Under the pieces are notes generated by a model that saw only the letters and a program-made list of their open reading frames with translations, was not told where the DNA came from and made no database searches. The translations under genes and the position numbers were made by a program. 64,000 nt of DNA, from assembly GCF_017640745.1 (NCBI RefSeq), contig NZ_JAEPQA010000026.1, positions 1 to 64,000 of the forward strand, in the 5' to 3' direction. This document shows positions 53,913 through 62,845 of the stretch, one piece after another. Every line of letters starts with the position of its first letter. Position 1 is the stretch's first letter. Source of the stretch: Nisaea sp. (GTDB lineage Bacteria > Pseudomonadota > Alphaproteobacteria > Thalassobaculales > Thalassobaculaceae).

Positions 53913-54053
53913 CTGGTGACTTTCGATTCTCGTCCGTCAGGTCGGGACTACTTGTCTTTTCAAGGGCAATGTAACCGATGTTCTCCTCAGGAGTCGATTC
54001 CGGCTCGGACGGTCCTTGACTTGGACGCCGCCCCATCCGACAAAAGTCCCGCA

Positions 54054-54236
54054 GACGGTTCCCCTCGGGGATCAAAAGGGAACGCGGAGGTCCGGTCCAA
54101 CAGGACGGTCCAGGCCGCGGCTGCCCCCGCAACTGTAGCCGGCGAGCGCTTCGACCGGAGGCCACTGGAGGCAGGAAACTGCCGCCGGGAAGGCGGACGG
54201 AGCGCGTGGACCCGGCGAGCCAGGAGACCTGCCGTC
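54054..54236 (+). ncRNA. Cobalamin (B12) riboswitch
   Basis: The conserved core is present in order: a TTCCC/GGGAA stem near 54059-54082, GCCCCCGCAACTGTAGCC at about 54123-54141 (the B12-box-type core), CCACTGGAGGCAGGAAACTG, CCGGGAAGGCGG, and CGAGCCAGGAGACCTGCC near the end. GACGG at 54054-54058 pairs with CCGTC at 54232-54236 as P1. It sits about 100 bases before cobW, so it should lower cobW-cobN-cobO expression when adenosylcobalamin is plentiful. Confidence 0.93.
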
Positions 54237-54339
54237 AGCATCGTCGCCCGCTTCGGTCCGGGGTGTGTCCGGGGCACGGTCTTCCGTTCGGTGACGAGAC
54301 GTGACATCACCGGCCTGTGGAAGGCCCGAGGAGGCAGAC

Positions 54340-55368
54340 ATGAGTGAGAAGATCCCCGCGACCGTCATCACCGGATTTCTCGGTGCCGGCAAGACCAGCA
54401 TGATCCGGCACCTGGTCGAGAACAACGGGGGCCGCCGTTTCGCCTTCATCATCAACGAATTCGGCGATCTCGGCGTCGACCGCGAGCTGCTGACCGGCTG
54501 CGGCATCGAGGGCTGCAGCGACGAGGACGTGATCGAGCTCGCCAATGGCTGCATCTGCTGCACGGTCGCGGACGATTTCCTGCCGACCATCGAGGCGATC
54601 CTCGCCCGCCCGGACAAGCCCGACCACATCATCATCGAGACCTCGGGCCTCGCCCTGCCGAAGCCGCTGGTGAAGGCCTTCGCCTGGCCGGAAGTGCGCA
54701 CCCGCACCACCGTCGACGGCGTGATCGCGGTGATCGACGCCGCCGCCGTCTCCGAGGGCCGCTTCGCCGACGATCACGAGGCGGTCCAGGGCCAGCGCGA
54801 GGCCGACGAGTCGCTCGACCATGAGAGCCCGCTCGAGGAGCTGTTCGAGGAACAGCTGCAATGCGCCGACATGGTGGTGCTGAACAAGACCGACCTGCTC
54901 GACGAAACCGGCCTCGCCAAGGTCCGGGAGACCGTCGCCCCCTATCTCCGGGGCGGGGTAAAGACCGTCGCCAGCGCGCACGGACAGCTCGGTGCGGACG
55001 TGCTGCTCGGCCTCGGCGCCGCGGCGGAGGACGATCTGGAGAGCCGCCCGTCGCACCATGACGACGGCCACGAGCACGACCATGACGATTTCGACAGCTT
55101 CGTGCTGCCGCTCGCCTCGGTCGAAGACGTGGACGCATTGGAGGAACGCATCGTCGCCGCCGTCCGCGAGCACGACATTCTCCGTGTGAAGGGCTTCCTC
55201 GATATTCCGGGCAAGCCGATGCGCCAGGTGATCCAGGGCGTCGGCCCGCGCATCCAGCGCTATTTCGACCGCGACTGGAAGGGCGGCGAGACGCGGGAAT
55301 CCCGCCTCGTCGTGATCGGCCATCACGGGCTCGACCGCGACGCCATCGCCGCCGCCATCGCCGGGTAA
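54340..55368 (+). CDS. cobW: CobW-family GTPase
   Basis: CobW is a metal-handling GTPase of the G3E family, thought to supply cobalt for the cobaltochelatase. The 342-residue protein has Walker A GFLGAGKTS (residues 12-20), the metal site GCICCT (Cys71, Cys73, Cys74), DHIIIETSGLALPKPL as the switch region, VVLNKTDLLD as the guanine-specificity motif, and a His/Asp-rich stretch HHDDGHEHDHDD that could bind metal. ATG 54340 follows GAGGAGG; an ATG-like start at 54301 lies close to the riboswitch. It is the first gene after the riboswitch and is followed by cobN. Confidence 0.95.
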   Translation: MSEKIPATVITGFLGAGKTSMIRHLVENNGGRRFAFIINEFGDLGVDRELLTGCGIEGCSDEDVIELANGCICCTVADDFLPTIEAILARPDKPDHIIIETSGLALPKPLVKAFAWPEVRTRTTVDGVIAVIDAAAVSEGRFADDHEAVQGQREADESLDHESPLEELFEEQLQCADMVVLNKTDLLDETGLAKVRETVAPYLRGGVKTVASAHGQLGADVLLGLGAAAEDDLESRPSHHDDGHEHDHDDFDSFVLPLASVEDVDALEERIVAAVREHDILRVKGFLDIPGKPMRQVIQGVGPRIQRYFDRDWKGGETRESRLVVIGHHGLDRDAIAAAIAG

Positions 55369-55398
55369 GAAACCCGGCCTCTCCTCACCGGAGGCCCC

Positions 55399-58300
55399 AT
55401 GCATCTTCTGGCGGCAACACCCGGCACGGTCACCGACGGCAGCGAGGCGGTCGATCTCGGCCAGACGCCGGGCGACATCCTGATCCTGAGCGCGGCGGAC
55501 ACGGAGCTGTCCTGCCTCGCCCAGGGCTATGCGCAGGTGACGGCAGCCCATGACGGCCCGTTCCCGAGCCTGCGCCTCGCCAACCTCATGCAGCTCGGGC
55601 ACAACCTCTCCGTCGATCTCTATGTCGAGGAGATGGTGGCGCACGCGAAGCTCGTCATCGCGCGGGTGATCGGCGGCACCGGCTACTGGCCCTACGGCGT
55701 CGAGCAGCTCTCGGCCCTCTGCCGGCGGAAGAAGATCCCGCTCGCCTTCCTGCCCGGCGACGACCAGCCGGACCCGGAGCTGACCGGACACGGCACGCTC
55801 GACACCGCCGCCTGCCAGCGGCTCTGGCGCTACCTGATCGAGGGCGGGATCGGCAACGCGGCGGAAGCGGTGCGCTATGCCGCGAGCCTCGTCGGAACCG
55901 AGACGGACTGGCGCGAACCGGCACCGCTGCCGAAAGCGGGCTACTACCTTCCGGGCCGCAATCACCCGTCTCTCGAGGAGGTGCTCGCCGCCTCCGCGCC
56001 GGACGCGATCCCGGCACCCGTCGTCTTCTACCGGGCGCTGGTGCAGGCAGGGAACGCGGCCCCGGTCGACTCGCTGGTCGAGGCGATGCGCGCCGAAGGC
56101 TTGGCTCCGGTGCCGCTCTATGTCTCCAGCCTGAAGGACCCGGTTTCGGCCGACCTGATCCGGGACACGATCGAGGGCGCGCCGCCCGGCGTGATCCTGA
56201 ACGCCACCGGCTTCGCGGTCTCCAAGCCCGGTGCTCCCGGCAGCGCAACACCGTTCGATCCGGCCGACTGTACCGTGCTGCAGGTGATCTTCTCCGGCGG
56301 CAACCGCGAGGGCTGGGAGGCCTCCACCGCCGGTCTCTCCGCCCGCGACATCGCCATGAACGTCGCCCTGCCGGAAGTGGACGGGCGGGTGCTCGCCCGC
56401 GCCGTCTCCTTCAAGGCCGAGGCGCGGCGGGACGCGGCAACGGAATGCTCCATCGTCACCTACGCCCCGGTCCCGGACCGCATCGCCTTCACGGCAAAGC
56501 TCGCGGCGGGCTGGGCGAAGCTGCGTGCGACGTCGGCCGGGGAGCGCCGGATCGCGCTGGTGCTCGCCAACTATCCGAACCGGGACGGACGGCTCGGCAA
56601 CGGCGTCGGGCTCGACACGCCGGCGGGGACGGTGAACGTGCTCCGCGCGATGAGCGATGCCGGCTATGGCGTGCGCGATATCCCGATCAACGGCGACGCC
56701 CTGATCGGCCGCATGTCCTCAGGCCCGACCAACGATCTCTCCGACCGCGCCAACCGCAAGGGTGGTGCCACGCTCCCTCTCGACGCCTACAAGGAAGCCT
56801 ATGCGGCGCTGCCGGAGAAGGTCCGGAGCGAGATCGAAGGCCGCTGGGGCAAACCCGAAAGCGACCCCTTCGTCACCGGCGAGGCCTTCCGGCTCTCGGT
56901 CCTCACGCTCGGCAATGTCGTGGTCGGAATCCAGCCGGCGCGCGGCTACAACATCGACCCGACCGAAACCTACCACTCGCCCGACCTCGTCCCGCCGCAC
57001 GGCTATCTCGCCTTCTACATCTGGCTGCGCGGTGAGTTCGGCGCCCATGCGGTCATACACATGGGCAAGCACGGCAACATGGAATGGCTGCCGGGCAAGG
57101 CGCTGGCGCTCTCGGAGGAGTGCTATCCGGAGGCCGTCTTCGGCCCGGTGCCGCATCTCTATCCTTTCATCGTCAACGATCCGGGCGAAGGCACGCAAGC
57201 GAAGCGCCGCTCCGCTGCCGTCATCGTCGATCATCTGACCCCGCCGCTGACCCGCGCCGAGAGCTACGGACCGCTGAAGGAGCTGGAGGGGCTGGTCGAT
57301 GAATACTACCAGGCGGCCGGGGTCGATCCGCGGCGCCTGAAACTGCTCTCGGAACAGATCCTGGAAAAGATGGCCGCCATCGGCCTCGACAAGGATCTCG
57401 GTCTCTCCGTCACCGACGACGCGGCGGAGAAGCTGAACCGGCTCGACGGCTATCTCTGCGAGCTGAAGGAACTGCAGATCCGCGACGGGCTGCACATCTT
57501 CGGCGCGGCGCCCGAAGGACGGCTGCTGGACGATCTGCTGACCGCGCTGGTGCGGGTGCCGCGCGGACAGGGGGAAGGCGGCGACGCCTCCCTGCAACGG
57601 GCGCTCGCCCGCGATCTCAGGCTGGAAGTCGCAGGCGAGCCCTTCGATCCGCTGGCCGCGGACATGACCGAAGGCTGGACCGGCGCGCGGCCGGATGCGC
57701 TCGCGTCGGTCGACGATGCGCCCTGGCGCAGCCACGGCGACACGGTCGAGCGGCTGGAACTGCTGGCCCACGCGCTAGTCGCCGGGCGCGCCGAACCGAA
57801 CCCGGCCTGGGAGCGCACGCGCGCCGTGCTGGACGCCGTAGCCGCGCATCTCCGCCCGACCGTCACGAACTGCGGCGATGCGGAGCTGGACGGGCTGCTG
57901 AAAGGCCTCGCCGGCCGCTTCGTCGCGCCCGGCTCCTCCGGCGCGCCGACCCGCGGACGGCCGGACGTGCTGCCCACCGGCCGCAATTTCTATTCCGTAG
58001 ATACTCGCGCGGTGCCGACGCCTGCGGCCTGGCAGCTCGGCTGGAAATCCGCCGCGCTGCTGCTCGAGCGCTACCGGCAGGAGAACGGCACCTGGCCGGA
58101 GCGGCTCGCCCTCTCCGCATGGGGCACCGCGAACATGCGGACCGGCGGCGACGATATCGCCCAGGCCCTCGCCCTGATGGGCGTCAGGCCGGAATGGGAC
58201 GTCGCCAGCGGCCGCGTCACCGGCTTCGAGATCCTGCCTGCCTCGGTACTGGACCGGCCGCGCGTCGATGTGACCTTCCGCGTCTCCGGCTTCTTCCGCG

Positions 58301-59157
58301 ACGCCTTCCCGTTCCAGATCGACCTGCTCGACAGCGCCGCCCGCGCGGTCGCGAAGCTCGACGAGACGCCGGCCGAGAACCCGCTCGCCGCCCGCTACCG
58401 CGCCGACGCGGCCGCCTTCGAGAAGGCCGGTATCAGCCGCGAAGCGGCGGAGAAGCAGGCCGGCTACCGCGTCTTCGGCTCCAAGCCCGGCGCCTACGGC
58501 GCGGGGCTGCAGGCGATGATCGACGAGCGGCTCTGGGAGAGCGAGGAGGACCTCGCGAAGGCCTATGTCGCCTGGGGCGGCTATGCCTACGGCAAGGGCG
58601 CCGAGGGCGAGGCCGCGCATGCGCTGTTCGAGTCGCGCCTGAAGGACGTCGAACTGGTCCTGCACAACCAGGACAACCGCGAGCACGACCTGCTCGACAG
58701 CGACGACTACTACCAGTTCGAGGGCGGCATCACCGCCGCGATTCGGCATCTCTCGGGCAGCCAGCCGAAGATCTATCACAACGACCATTCCCGGCCCGAG
58801 AACCCGCGCATCCGCTCGCTCGACGAGGAGATCGCGCGCGTGGTGCGGGCGCGCGTCGTGAACCCGAAATGGATCGCGGGCGTGATGCGCCACGGCTACA
58901 AGGGCGCCTTCGAGATGGCGGCCACGGTCGACTACATGTTCGCCTTCGCCGCCACCGCGCGCTGCGTCGGCGACCATCATTTCGACGCCGTCTACGATGC
59001 CTATCTGGACGATCCGGAGGTGCGCGAGTTCCTCGAGCGGCACAATCCGGCGGCGCTGAAGGAAATGGCGGCGCGGCTGAAGGAAGCGCTCGACCGCGGG
59101 CTCTGGCGCCCGCGCCGGAACGCGGTGCACGGGGAATTGACGGCGCTCGCCGGTTGA
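55399..59157 (+). CDS. cobN: Cobaltochelatase large subunit
   Basis: CobN inserts cobalt into hydrogenobyrinic acid a,c-diamide with the ATP-using CobS and CobT subunits, in the aerobic B12 pathway. The 1252-residue protein is of usual length. It has RIALVLANYPNRDGRLGNGV, FYIWLRGEFGAHAVIHMGKH, HGNMEWLPGKALALSEECYP, SAWGTANMRTGGDDIAQALA, and NQDNREHDLLDSDDYYQFEG, all strong CobN/BchH landmarks. CobS and CobT are not in the window. It lies 30 bases after cobW. Confidence 0.96.
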   Translation: MHLLAATPGTVTDGSEAVDLGQTPGDILILSAADTELSCLAQGYAQVTAAHDGPFPSLRLANLMQLGHNLSVDLYVEEMVAHAKLVIARVIGGTGYWPYGVEQLSALCRRKKIPLAFLPGDDQPDPELTGHGTLDTAACQRLWRYLIEGGIGNAAEAVRYAASLVGTETDWREPAPLPKAGYYLPGRNHPSLEEVLAASAPDAIPAPVVFYRALVQAGNAAPVDSLVEAMRAEGLAPVPLYVSSLKDPVSADLIRDTIEGAPPGVILNATGFAVSKPGAPGSATPFDPADCTVLQVIFSGGNREGWEASTAGLSARDIAMNVALPEVDGRVLARAVSFKAEARRDAATECSIVTYAPVPDRIAFTAKLAAGWAKLRATSAGERRIALVLANYPNRDGRLGNGVGLDTPAGTVNVLRAMSDAGYGVRDIPINGDALIGRMSSGPTNDLSDRANRKGGATLPLDAYKEAYAALPEKVRSEIEGRWGKPESDPFVTGEAFRLSVLTLGNVVVGIQPARGYNIDPTETYHSPDLVPPHGYLAFYIWLRGEFGAHAVIHMGKHGNMEWLPGKALALSEECYPEAVFGPVPHLYPFIVNDPGEGTQAKRRSAAVIVDHLTPPLTRAESYGPLKELEGLVDEYYQAAGVDPRRLKLLSEQILEKMAAIGLDKDLGLSVTDDAAEKLNRLDGYLCELKELQIRDGLHIFGAAPEGRLLDDLLTALVRVPRGQGEGGDASLQRALARDLRLEVAGEPFDPLAADMTEGWTGARPDALASVDDAPWRSHGDTVERLELLAHALVAGRAEPNPAWERTRAVLDAVAAHLRPTVTNCGDAELDGLLKGLAGRFVAPGSSGAPTRGRPDVLPTGRNFYSVDTRAVPTPAAWQLGWKSAALLLERYRQENGTWPERLALSAWGTANMRTGGDDIAQALALMGVRPEWDVASGRVTGFEILPASVLDRPRVDVTFRVSGFFRDAFPFQIDLLDSAARAVAKLDETPAENPLAARYRADAAAFEKAGISREAAEKQAGYRVFGSKPGAYGAGLQAMIDERLWESEEDLAKAYVAWGGYAYGKGAEGEAAHALFESRLKDVELVLHNQDNREHDLLDSDDYYQFEGGITAAIRHLSGSQPKIYHNDHSRPENPRIRSLDEEIARVVRARVVNPKWIAGVMRHGYKGAFEMAATVDYMFAFAATARCVGDHHFDAVYDAYLDDPEVREFLERHNPAALKEMAARLKEALDRGLWRPRRNAVHGELTALAG

Positions 59158-59205
59158 CCCCTCGGGGGTCCGGGGTGCCATGATGAGGGACGAGGGAGAG
59201 AGAGC

Positions 59206-59838
59206 ATGAGCGACGAGATCCAGGACACCGAGATCGACCCGGAAAAGGCCGCCCGTCACGCCGAGAAGATGGCGAAGAAGAAGGCCGCCCGGAACAAGAT
59301 CATGGCGACCAAGACCGAGACAGGCGGGCTGCTGATCGTCCATACCGGCAAGGGCAAGGGCAAGAGCACGGCCGCCTTCGGCATGGTCTGCCGCGCCATC
59401 GGCCACGGCATGAATGTCGGCGTCGTGCAGTTCGTCAAAGGCAAGTGGGAAACCGGCGAACGCAAGATCCTCGAGGCCTTCGCCGACCAGGTCTTCATCC
59501 GCACCATGGGCGAGGGCTTCACCTGGGACACCCAGGACCTCAACCGGGACATCGCCGCCGCCCGCGCCGCCTGGGAACAGGCGAAGGAGCTGATGGCCGA
59601 CCCGAAGATCAACATGGTGCTGCTGGACGAGCTCAACATCGTCCTGCGCTACGACTACCTGCCGCTGGAAGAGGTACTGGAGACGCTGAGGAACAAGCGC
59701 CCGGACCTGCATGTCATCGTCACCGGCCGCAACGCCAAGGAAGAGCTGATCGAGGCCGCCCATCTCGTCACCGAGATGACGCAGATCAAGCATCCCTTCC
59801 GCTCCGGCTTCAAGGCACAGGCCGGGATCGAGTTCTAG
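59206..59838 (+). CDS. cobO: Cob(I)yrinic acid a,c-diamide adenosyltransferase
   Basis: CobO (CobA/BtuR family) transfers the adenosyl group of ATP to cobalt. The 210-residue protein has the P-loop TGKGKGKSTAAFGM at about residues 47-60, VGVVQFVKGKWETGERKILE, MGEGFTWDTQDLNRDIAAAR, VLLDELNIVLRYDYLPLEEV and VTGRNAKEELIEAAHLVTEM. The basic N-terminal tail is normal. A GGGAGAGAG ribosome site precedes ATG 59206. It completes the riboswitch-controlled cobW-cobN-cobO group. Confidence 0.96.
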   Translation: MSDEIQDTEIDPEKAARHAEKMAKKKAARNKIMATKTETGGLLIVHTGKGKGKSTAAFGMVCRAIGHGMNVGVVQFVKGKWETGERKILEAFADQVFIRTMGEGFTWDTQDLNRDIAAARAAWEQAKELMADPKINMVLLDELNIVLRYDYLPLEEVLETLRNKRPDLHVIVTGRNAKEELIEAAHLVTEMTQIKHPFRSGFKAQAGIEF

Positions 59839-59859
59839 ACCGGAGGCCGCCGCTCCGGC

Positions 59860-61077
59860 TCACGCCGGCACATAGATCGCGTGGTTTCCCGGCAGGCCGC
59901 GCAAGCTGAAATCGCCAAGATGGCGGGCGCCCTGCTCAAGTCCGTCGACAAAGCTTTCCGACATCAGGATCGGCTCGCCCAAGCTTCGGCACTTGGCGCC
60001 GAGCCGGGCGGCGAGATTGACGTCCTTGCCGATCACCGTGAAATCGAGCCGCTCGCCGGAGCCGACATTGCCGAAGGCGACATCGCCGTGATGCAGGGCG
60101 ATGCCCGCCCTGACCTCAACATCGGAGCCCCAGCGCGAGGTGTCGAGCGCATCCAGGCAGGCCTGACCCTCGATCGCGGCCTCGAGCGCGCCGCCCCGGC
60201 ACATGTGGCACGCGCCGCGCCCGCTCGCGTCCTGGAAGATCGCCAGCACGCCGTCGCCGGTGAATTTCAGCACCTCGCCGCCGCGCGCCAGGATCGGCGG
60301 GATGATGCAGTCGTAATAGGCGTCGAGAAGCTCGACCGTCTGGAGGTCTCCGAGCCGGTCGGAGAGCAGGGTGAAATTGCGCATGTCGGCGACCAGGATC
60401 GCCGCCTGCATCCGGTTCACCGTGCCGCGCCGGACCTCGCCCGCGAGGATGCGCCCGCCCGGCTCGCGGCCGACATACATCGCCAGCACGTCGTCCATGC
60501 TGCGGTAGATGGTCATGAGTTCGAGGACGATCTTTGCCGTCGGCATGACTTCGCGGAGGAGCGCCATGTCGCGCTTCGTGAAACCCTCTGGTTCGCGGCT
60601 GGCGAAGGTGAGCGCGTTCTGCATTCCGTTGGCGAAGATGACCGGCACGCAGACATAGTCCGTATAGCCGAGCGCCAGCAGGTCCTTCAGGATCGGGAAC
60701 TCGGCCGCGCTCCTGTCGTCGATCCGCCGGTGCAGCCAGCTCTTGGTCTCGTGCACGAGGCGGAGCGGGCTTTCCTGATAGATACGTGCATTGCCCGGCG
60801 CGTAGTGCCAGGGCTTCACCTCGGTCTGCTGTCCCATGCGCCATTCGCAATGCACGCCTTCCTTGATCGCGTGCAGCGCCATCAGGATCGCGGTGCCGCG
60901 CTCGACGGGCACGCCGGCCAGCGCGAGGCGGTGGCAGAACTCGCCCCATAGCGTGCCGAGATCGAGTTGATTGCGTGATGCCTGCAGAAGCCAGTCCGCG
61001 ATCTCGCGGGCGGTCAGGGAATCCTCGACCGGGAGGATCGAGGACGGGGCGGAAAGCGGCTGCGTTTTCGTCGGCAT
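59860..61077 (-). CDS. Class III adenylate/guanylate cyclase with N-terminal sensory-like region
   Basis: The 405-residue protein ends in a class III cyclase domain: AAILVADMRNFTLLSDRLGD carries the first metal aspartate, EVLKFTGDGVLAIFQ the second, and VRAGIALHHGDVAFGNVGSG the substrate-binding region. The N-terminal 200 residues (QASRNQLDLGTLWGEFCHRL; FANGMQNALTFASREPEGFT) look like a GAF-type sensing domain. There is no membrane segment, so it is a cytoplasmic enzyme. A CHMC segment lies within the cyclase domain. It converges on cobO and lies 45 bases downstream of the nonulosonate synthase gene. Confidence 0.88.
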   Translation of the reverse strand: MPTKTQPLSAPSSILPVEDSLTAREIADWLLQASRNQLDLGTLWGEFCHRLALAGVPVERGTAILMALHAIKEGVHCEWRMGQQTEVKPWHYAPGNARIYQESPLRLVHETKSWLHRRIDDRSAAEFPILKDLLALGYTDYVCVPVIFANGMQNALTFASREPEGFTKRDMALLREVMPTAKIVLELMTIYRSMDDVLAMYVGREPGGRILAGEVRRGTVNRMQAAILVADMRNFTLLSDRLGDLQTVELLDAYYDCIIPPILARGGEVLKFTGDGVLAIFQDASGRGACHMCRGGALEAAIEGQACLDALDTSRWGSDVEVRAGIALHHGDVAFGNVGSGERLDFTVIGKDVNLAARLGAKCRSLGEPILMSESFVDGLEQGARHLGDFSLRGLPGNHAIYVPA

Positions 61078-61122
61078 CCGCCGGAAATAGGGTGCCGCGG
61101 CGCCCGGCGCAAGTGCTGCCGG

Positions 61123-62151
61123 TCAGGCCAGGTCGGAAAGCTCGATGATCGTTCCCGCCGGAATGGTGTGCGCCGCGCGTCTGCCGACGATCGTTTCCGC
61201 CTTCGCGGGAGGGATCCCGGTTCCGGGGCGCAGGAAGGCGAGATCCTCCATGGCGATCTCCGCACCCGCCGCGATCTCGCGCCGCGAGGCGACACTCCGG
61301 CGGGCGACCAGCGCCACCTTCCGCTCCGCGGCCGTCGGCTGTTTCAGGCCGCTGCCGATGGCGGATTCGGTGATGCGGATATTTTCCACCATCCGCTTCA
61401 GCGCCGCCGGATCGAGCGAGGCCTTGTGATCCGGGCCCGGCAGGGAGGTGTCGATGGTGAAGTGCTTTTCGATGATACACGCGCCACGGGCGACGGCGGC
61501 GATCGTCACGGTGTCGCCGAGCGTATGGTCGGACCACCCGACCGGCAGGCCGAAGGCCTCGCGGAGCGTATCCATGGCGGCGAGATTGGCGTCCGCGGGA
61601 TCGGCGGGGTAGTCGCTGACGCAGTGGAGCAGCGAAATCTCCGCCGCTCCGCTCTCCTCCAGCCAGGAAAGCGCCTGACGTACTTCCTCCAGGTCGGCCA
61701 TGCCGGTCGACATGATGACCGGCAGACCGGCCGCGCCGACAGCACGGACCAGTTCGGGATTGGTGATCTCGCCGGAGGGAATCTTCAGGCGCCGGACGTC
61801 GAGAGAGAGAAGATGCGCGAGGCTTTCGGGATCGAAGGCTGTCGACATGAATTCGATACCCCTCGCGGCCGAAAGTTCGGAGAGTTCGGCGAAGGCCTTG
61901 AGGGACAATTCGAGCTCTGCCAGCATGTCGAGCTGCGAACGGTCGCTGCCGGTATTGGCTTTCTGGTAGTCCGCCATGGGTGCATTGGCGGCGACCAGGC
62001 CACCGGCGGAGAATGTCTGGAACTTGACGGCATCGGCCCCCGCGTCTGCTGCGATCTCGACCAGTTGCCGGGCGAGCGCGAGATCGCCGTTATGGTTCAC
62101 GCCGGCTTCGGCAATGACGAAGGTACGGCGGCCATCAGATCCTTGGGTCAT
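61123..62151 (-). CDS. legI: Nonulosonate synthase (NeuB/LegI family)
   Basis: The enzyme condenses phosphoenolpyruvate with a ManNAc-type sugar to form a nine-carbon acid such as legionaminic or neuraminic acid. The 342-residue protein has VIAEAGVNHNGDLALARQLV, AGADAVKFQTFSAGGLVAAN, GIEFMSTAFDPESLAHLL, LPVIMSTGMADLEEVRQALS, LLHCVSDYPADPADANL, VGWSDHTLGDTVTIAAVARG and KHFTIDTSLPGPDHKASLDP. A SAF domain closes it (AFLRPGTGIPPAKAETIVG). LegI is preferred over NeuB because of the legB/legC/legG genes elsewhere in the window. It lies six bases after the acyltransferase gene. Confidence 0.93.
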   Translation of the reverse strand: MTQGSDGRRTFVIAEAGVNHNGDLALARQLVEIAADAGADAVKFQTFSAGGLVAANAPMADYQKANTGSDRSQLDMLAELELSLKAFAELSELSAARGIEFMSTAFDPESLAHLLSLDVRRLKIPSGEITNPELVRAVGAAGLPVIMSTGMADLEEVRQALSWLEESGAAEISLLHCVSDYPADPADANLAAMDTLREAFGLPVGWSDHTLGDTVTIAAVARGACIIEKHFTIDTSLPGPDHKASLDPAALKRMVENIRITESAIGSGLKQPTAAERKVALVARRSVASRREIAAGAEIAMEDLAFLRPGTGIPPAKAETIVGRRAAHTIPAGTIIELSDLA

Positions 62152-62157
62152 TCGAAC

Positions 62158-62811
62158 TCACAGTACCGTTTCGCCGGGCACACGATTGCGGACAAAGCTT
62201 GCCGGAATCCCGGCCCAGAATTCACCGGCTCCGGCATCCTCTTTCAAGAAACCGCCGCCGCCAAGGACCGCCCCGTCCCCGAGCGTCCGGCCATGGGAGA
62301 CCGAGGCACCGATGCCGATATAAGCACCGCTACCGATACTGCATCCGCCACCGACCGTCACCCCGGGAGCAAGCCCAGCGCCACGGCCGAGCACGCAGTC
62401 ATGATCGAGAATTGCTCCTGTGTTGAGGACACAAAAATCACCGATCTCGCTTCCCGCATTGACGCAAACACCAGGCATCAAAACGCTGCCCTCACCGATC
62501 GTCACATCCGGCGCCACGATAGCCGACGGAGCAACTATGGCCGGGAAAAGGGAAAAACCAGCGGACTCGAAACGTGCCACCGCGGCCGCGCGATGCAGCC
62601 ATTCGCCGAGTCCGAATACCACCGCTTCGCCGGCACCCGATGCGAGAAACGCTTCCTCGGCCACGACCGGCCGGTCGAGAAACCGGGTGCCCTCCGCCGG
62701 CGCGCGGTCGATGAAGGAGGCGATCTCGAAATGGCCGCCAGCCGCTATCATGGAGGCGATGACCTTCGCGTGCCCTCCGCAGCCGACGATATGGACCGGT
62801 GTCCGCGACAT
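62158..62811 (-). CDS. NeuD/PglD/LegH-like left-handed beta-helix acyltransferase
   Basis: The 217-residue protein has the Rossmann-like start VHIVGCGGHAKVIASMIAAG of the NeuD/PglD group. A hexapeptide beta-helix follows (APSAIVAPDVTIGEGSVLMP; DFCVLNTGAILDHDCVLGRG, with the catalytic histidine in L-D-H-D). It ends GEFWAGIPASFVRNR. Such enzymes N-acetylate UDP-4-amino sugars (PglD, LegH) or O-acetylate sialic acids (NeuD). LegH is attractive because the pathway otherwise lacks that step in this window. I chose ATG 62811 with GAGAGG upstream. It directly precedes legI. Confidence 0.85.
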   Translation of the reverse strand: MSRTPVHIVGCGGHAKVIASMIAAGGHFEIASFIDRAPAEGTRFLDRPVVAEEAFLASGAGEAVVFGLGEWLHRAAAVARFESAGFSLFPAIVAPSAIVAPDVTIGEGSVLMPGVCVNAGSEIGDFCVLNTGAILDHDCVLGRGAGLAPGVTVGGGCSIGSGAYIGIGASVSHGRTLGDGAVLGGGGFLKEDAGAGEFWAGIPASFVRNRVPGETVL

Positions 62812-62845
62812 GCCCGTACCTCTCTGATCCCTCAACACTCTCGCT

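Noticed and set aside
53987-54710. Open frames across the riboswitch on both strands
   Set aside because: The region has the ordered conserved core of a cobalamin riboswitch, and the translations lack protein character.
54307-55965. Open frame of 552 codons on the - strand opposite cobW and cobN
   Set aside because: It is antisense to genes with clear catalytic motifs and spans the cobW-cobN junction. The translation is low in structure-forming patterns.
57775-59793. Long open frame (672 codons) on the - strand opposite cobN and cobO
   Set aside because: It crosses two well-identified genes on the other strand and has no recognisable motif; it is a shadow of GC-rich coding.
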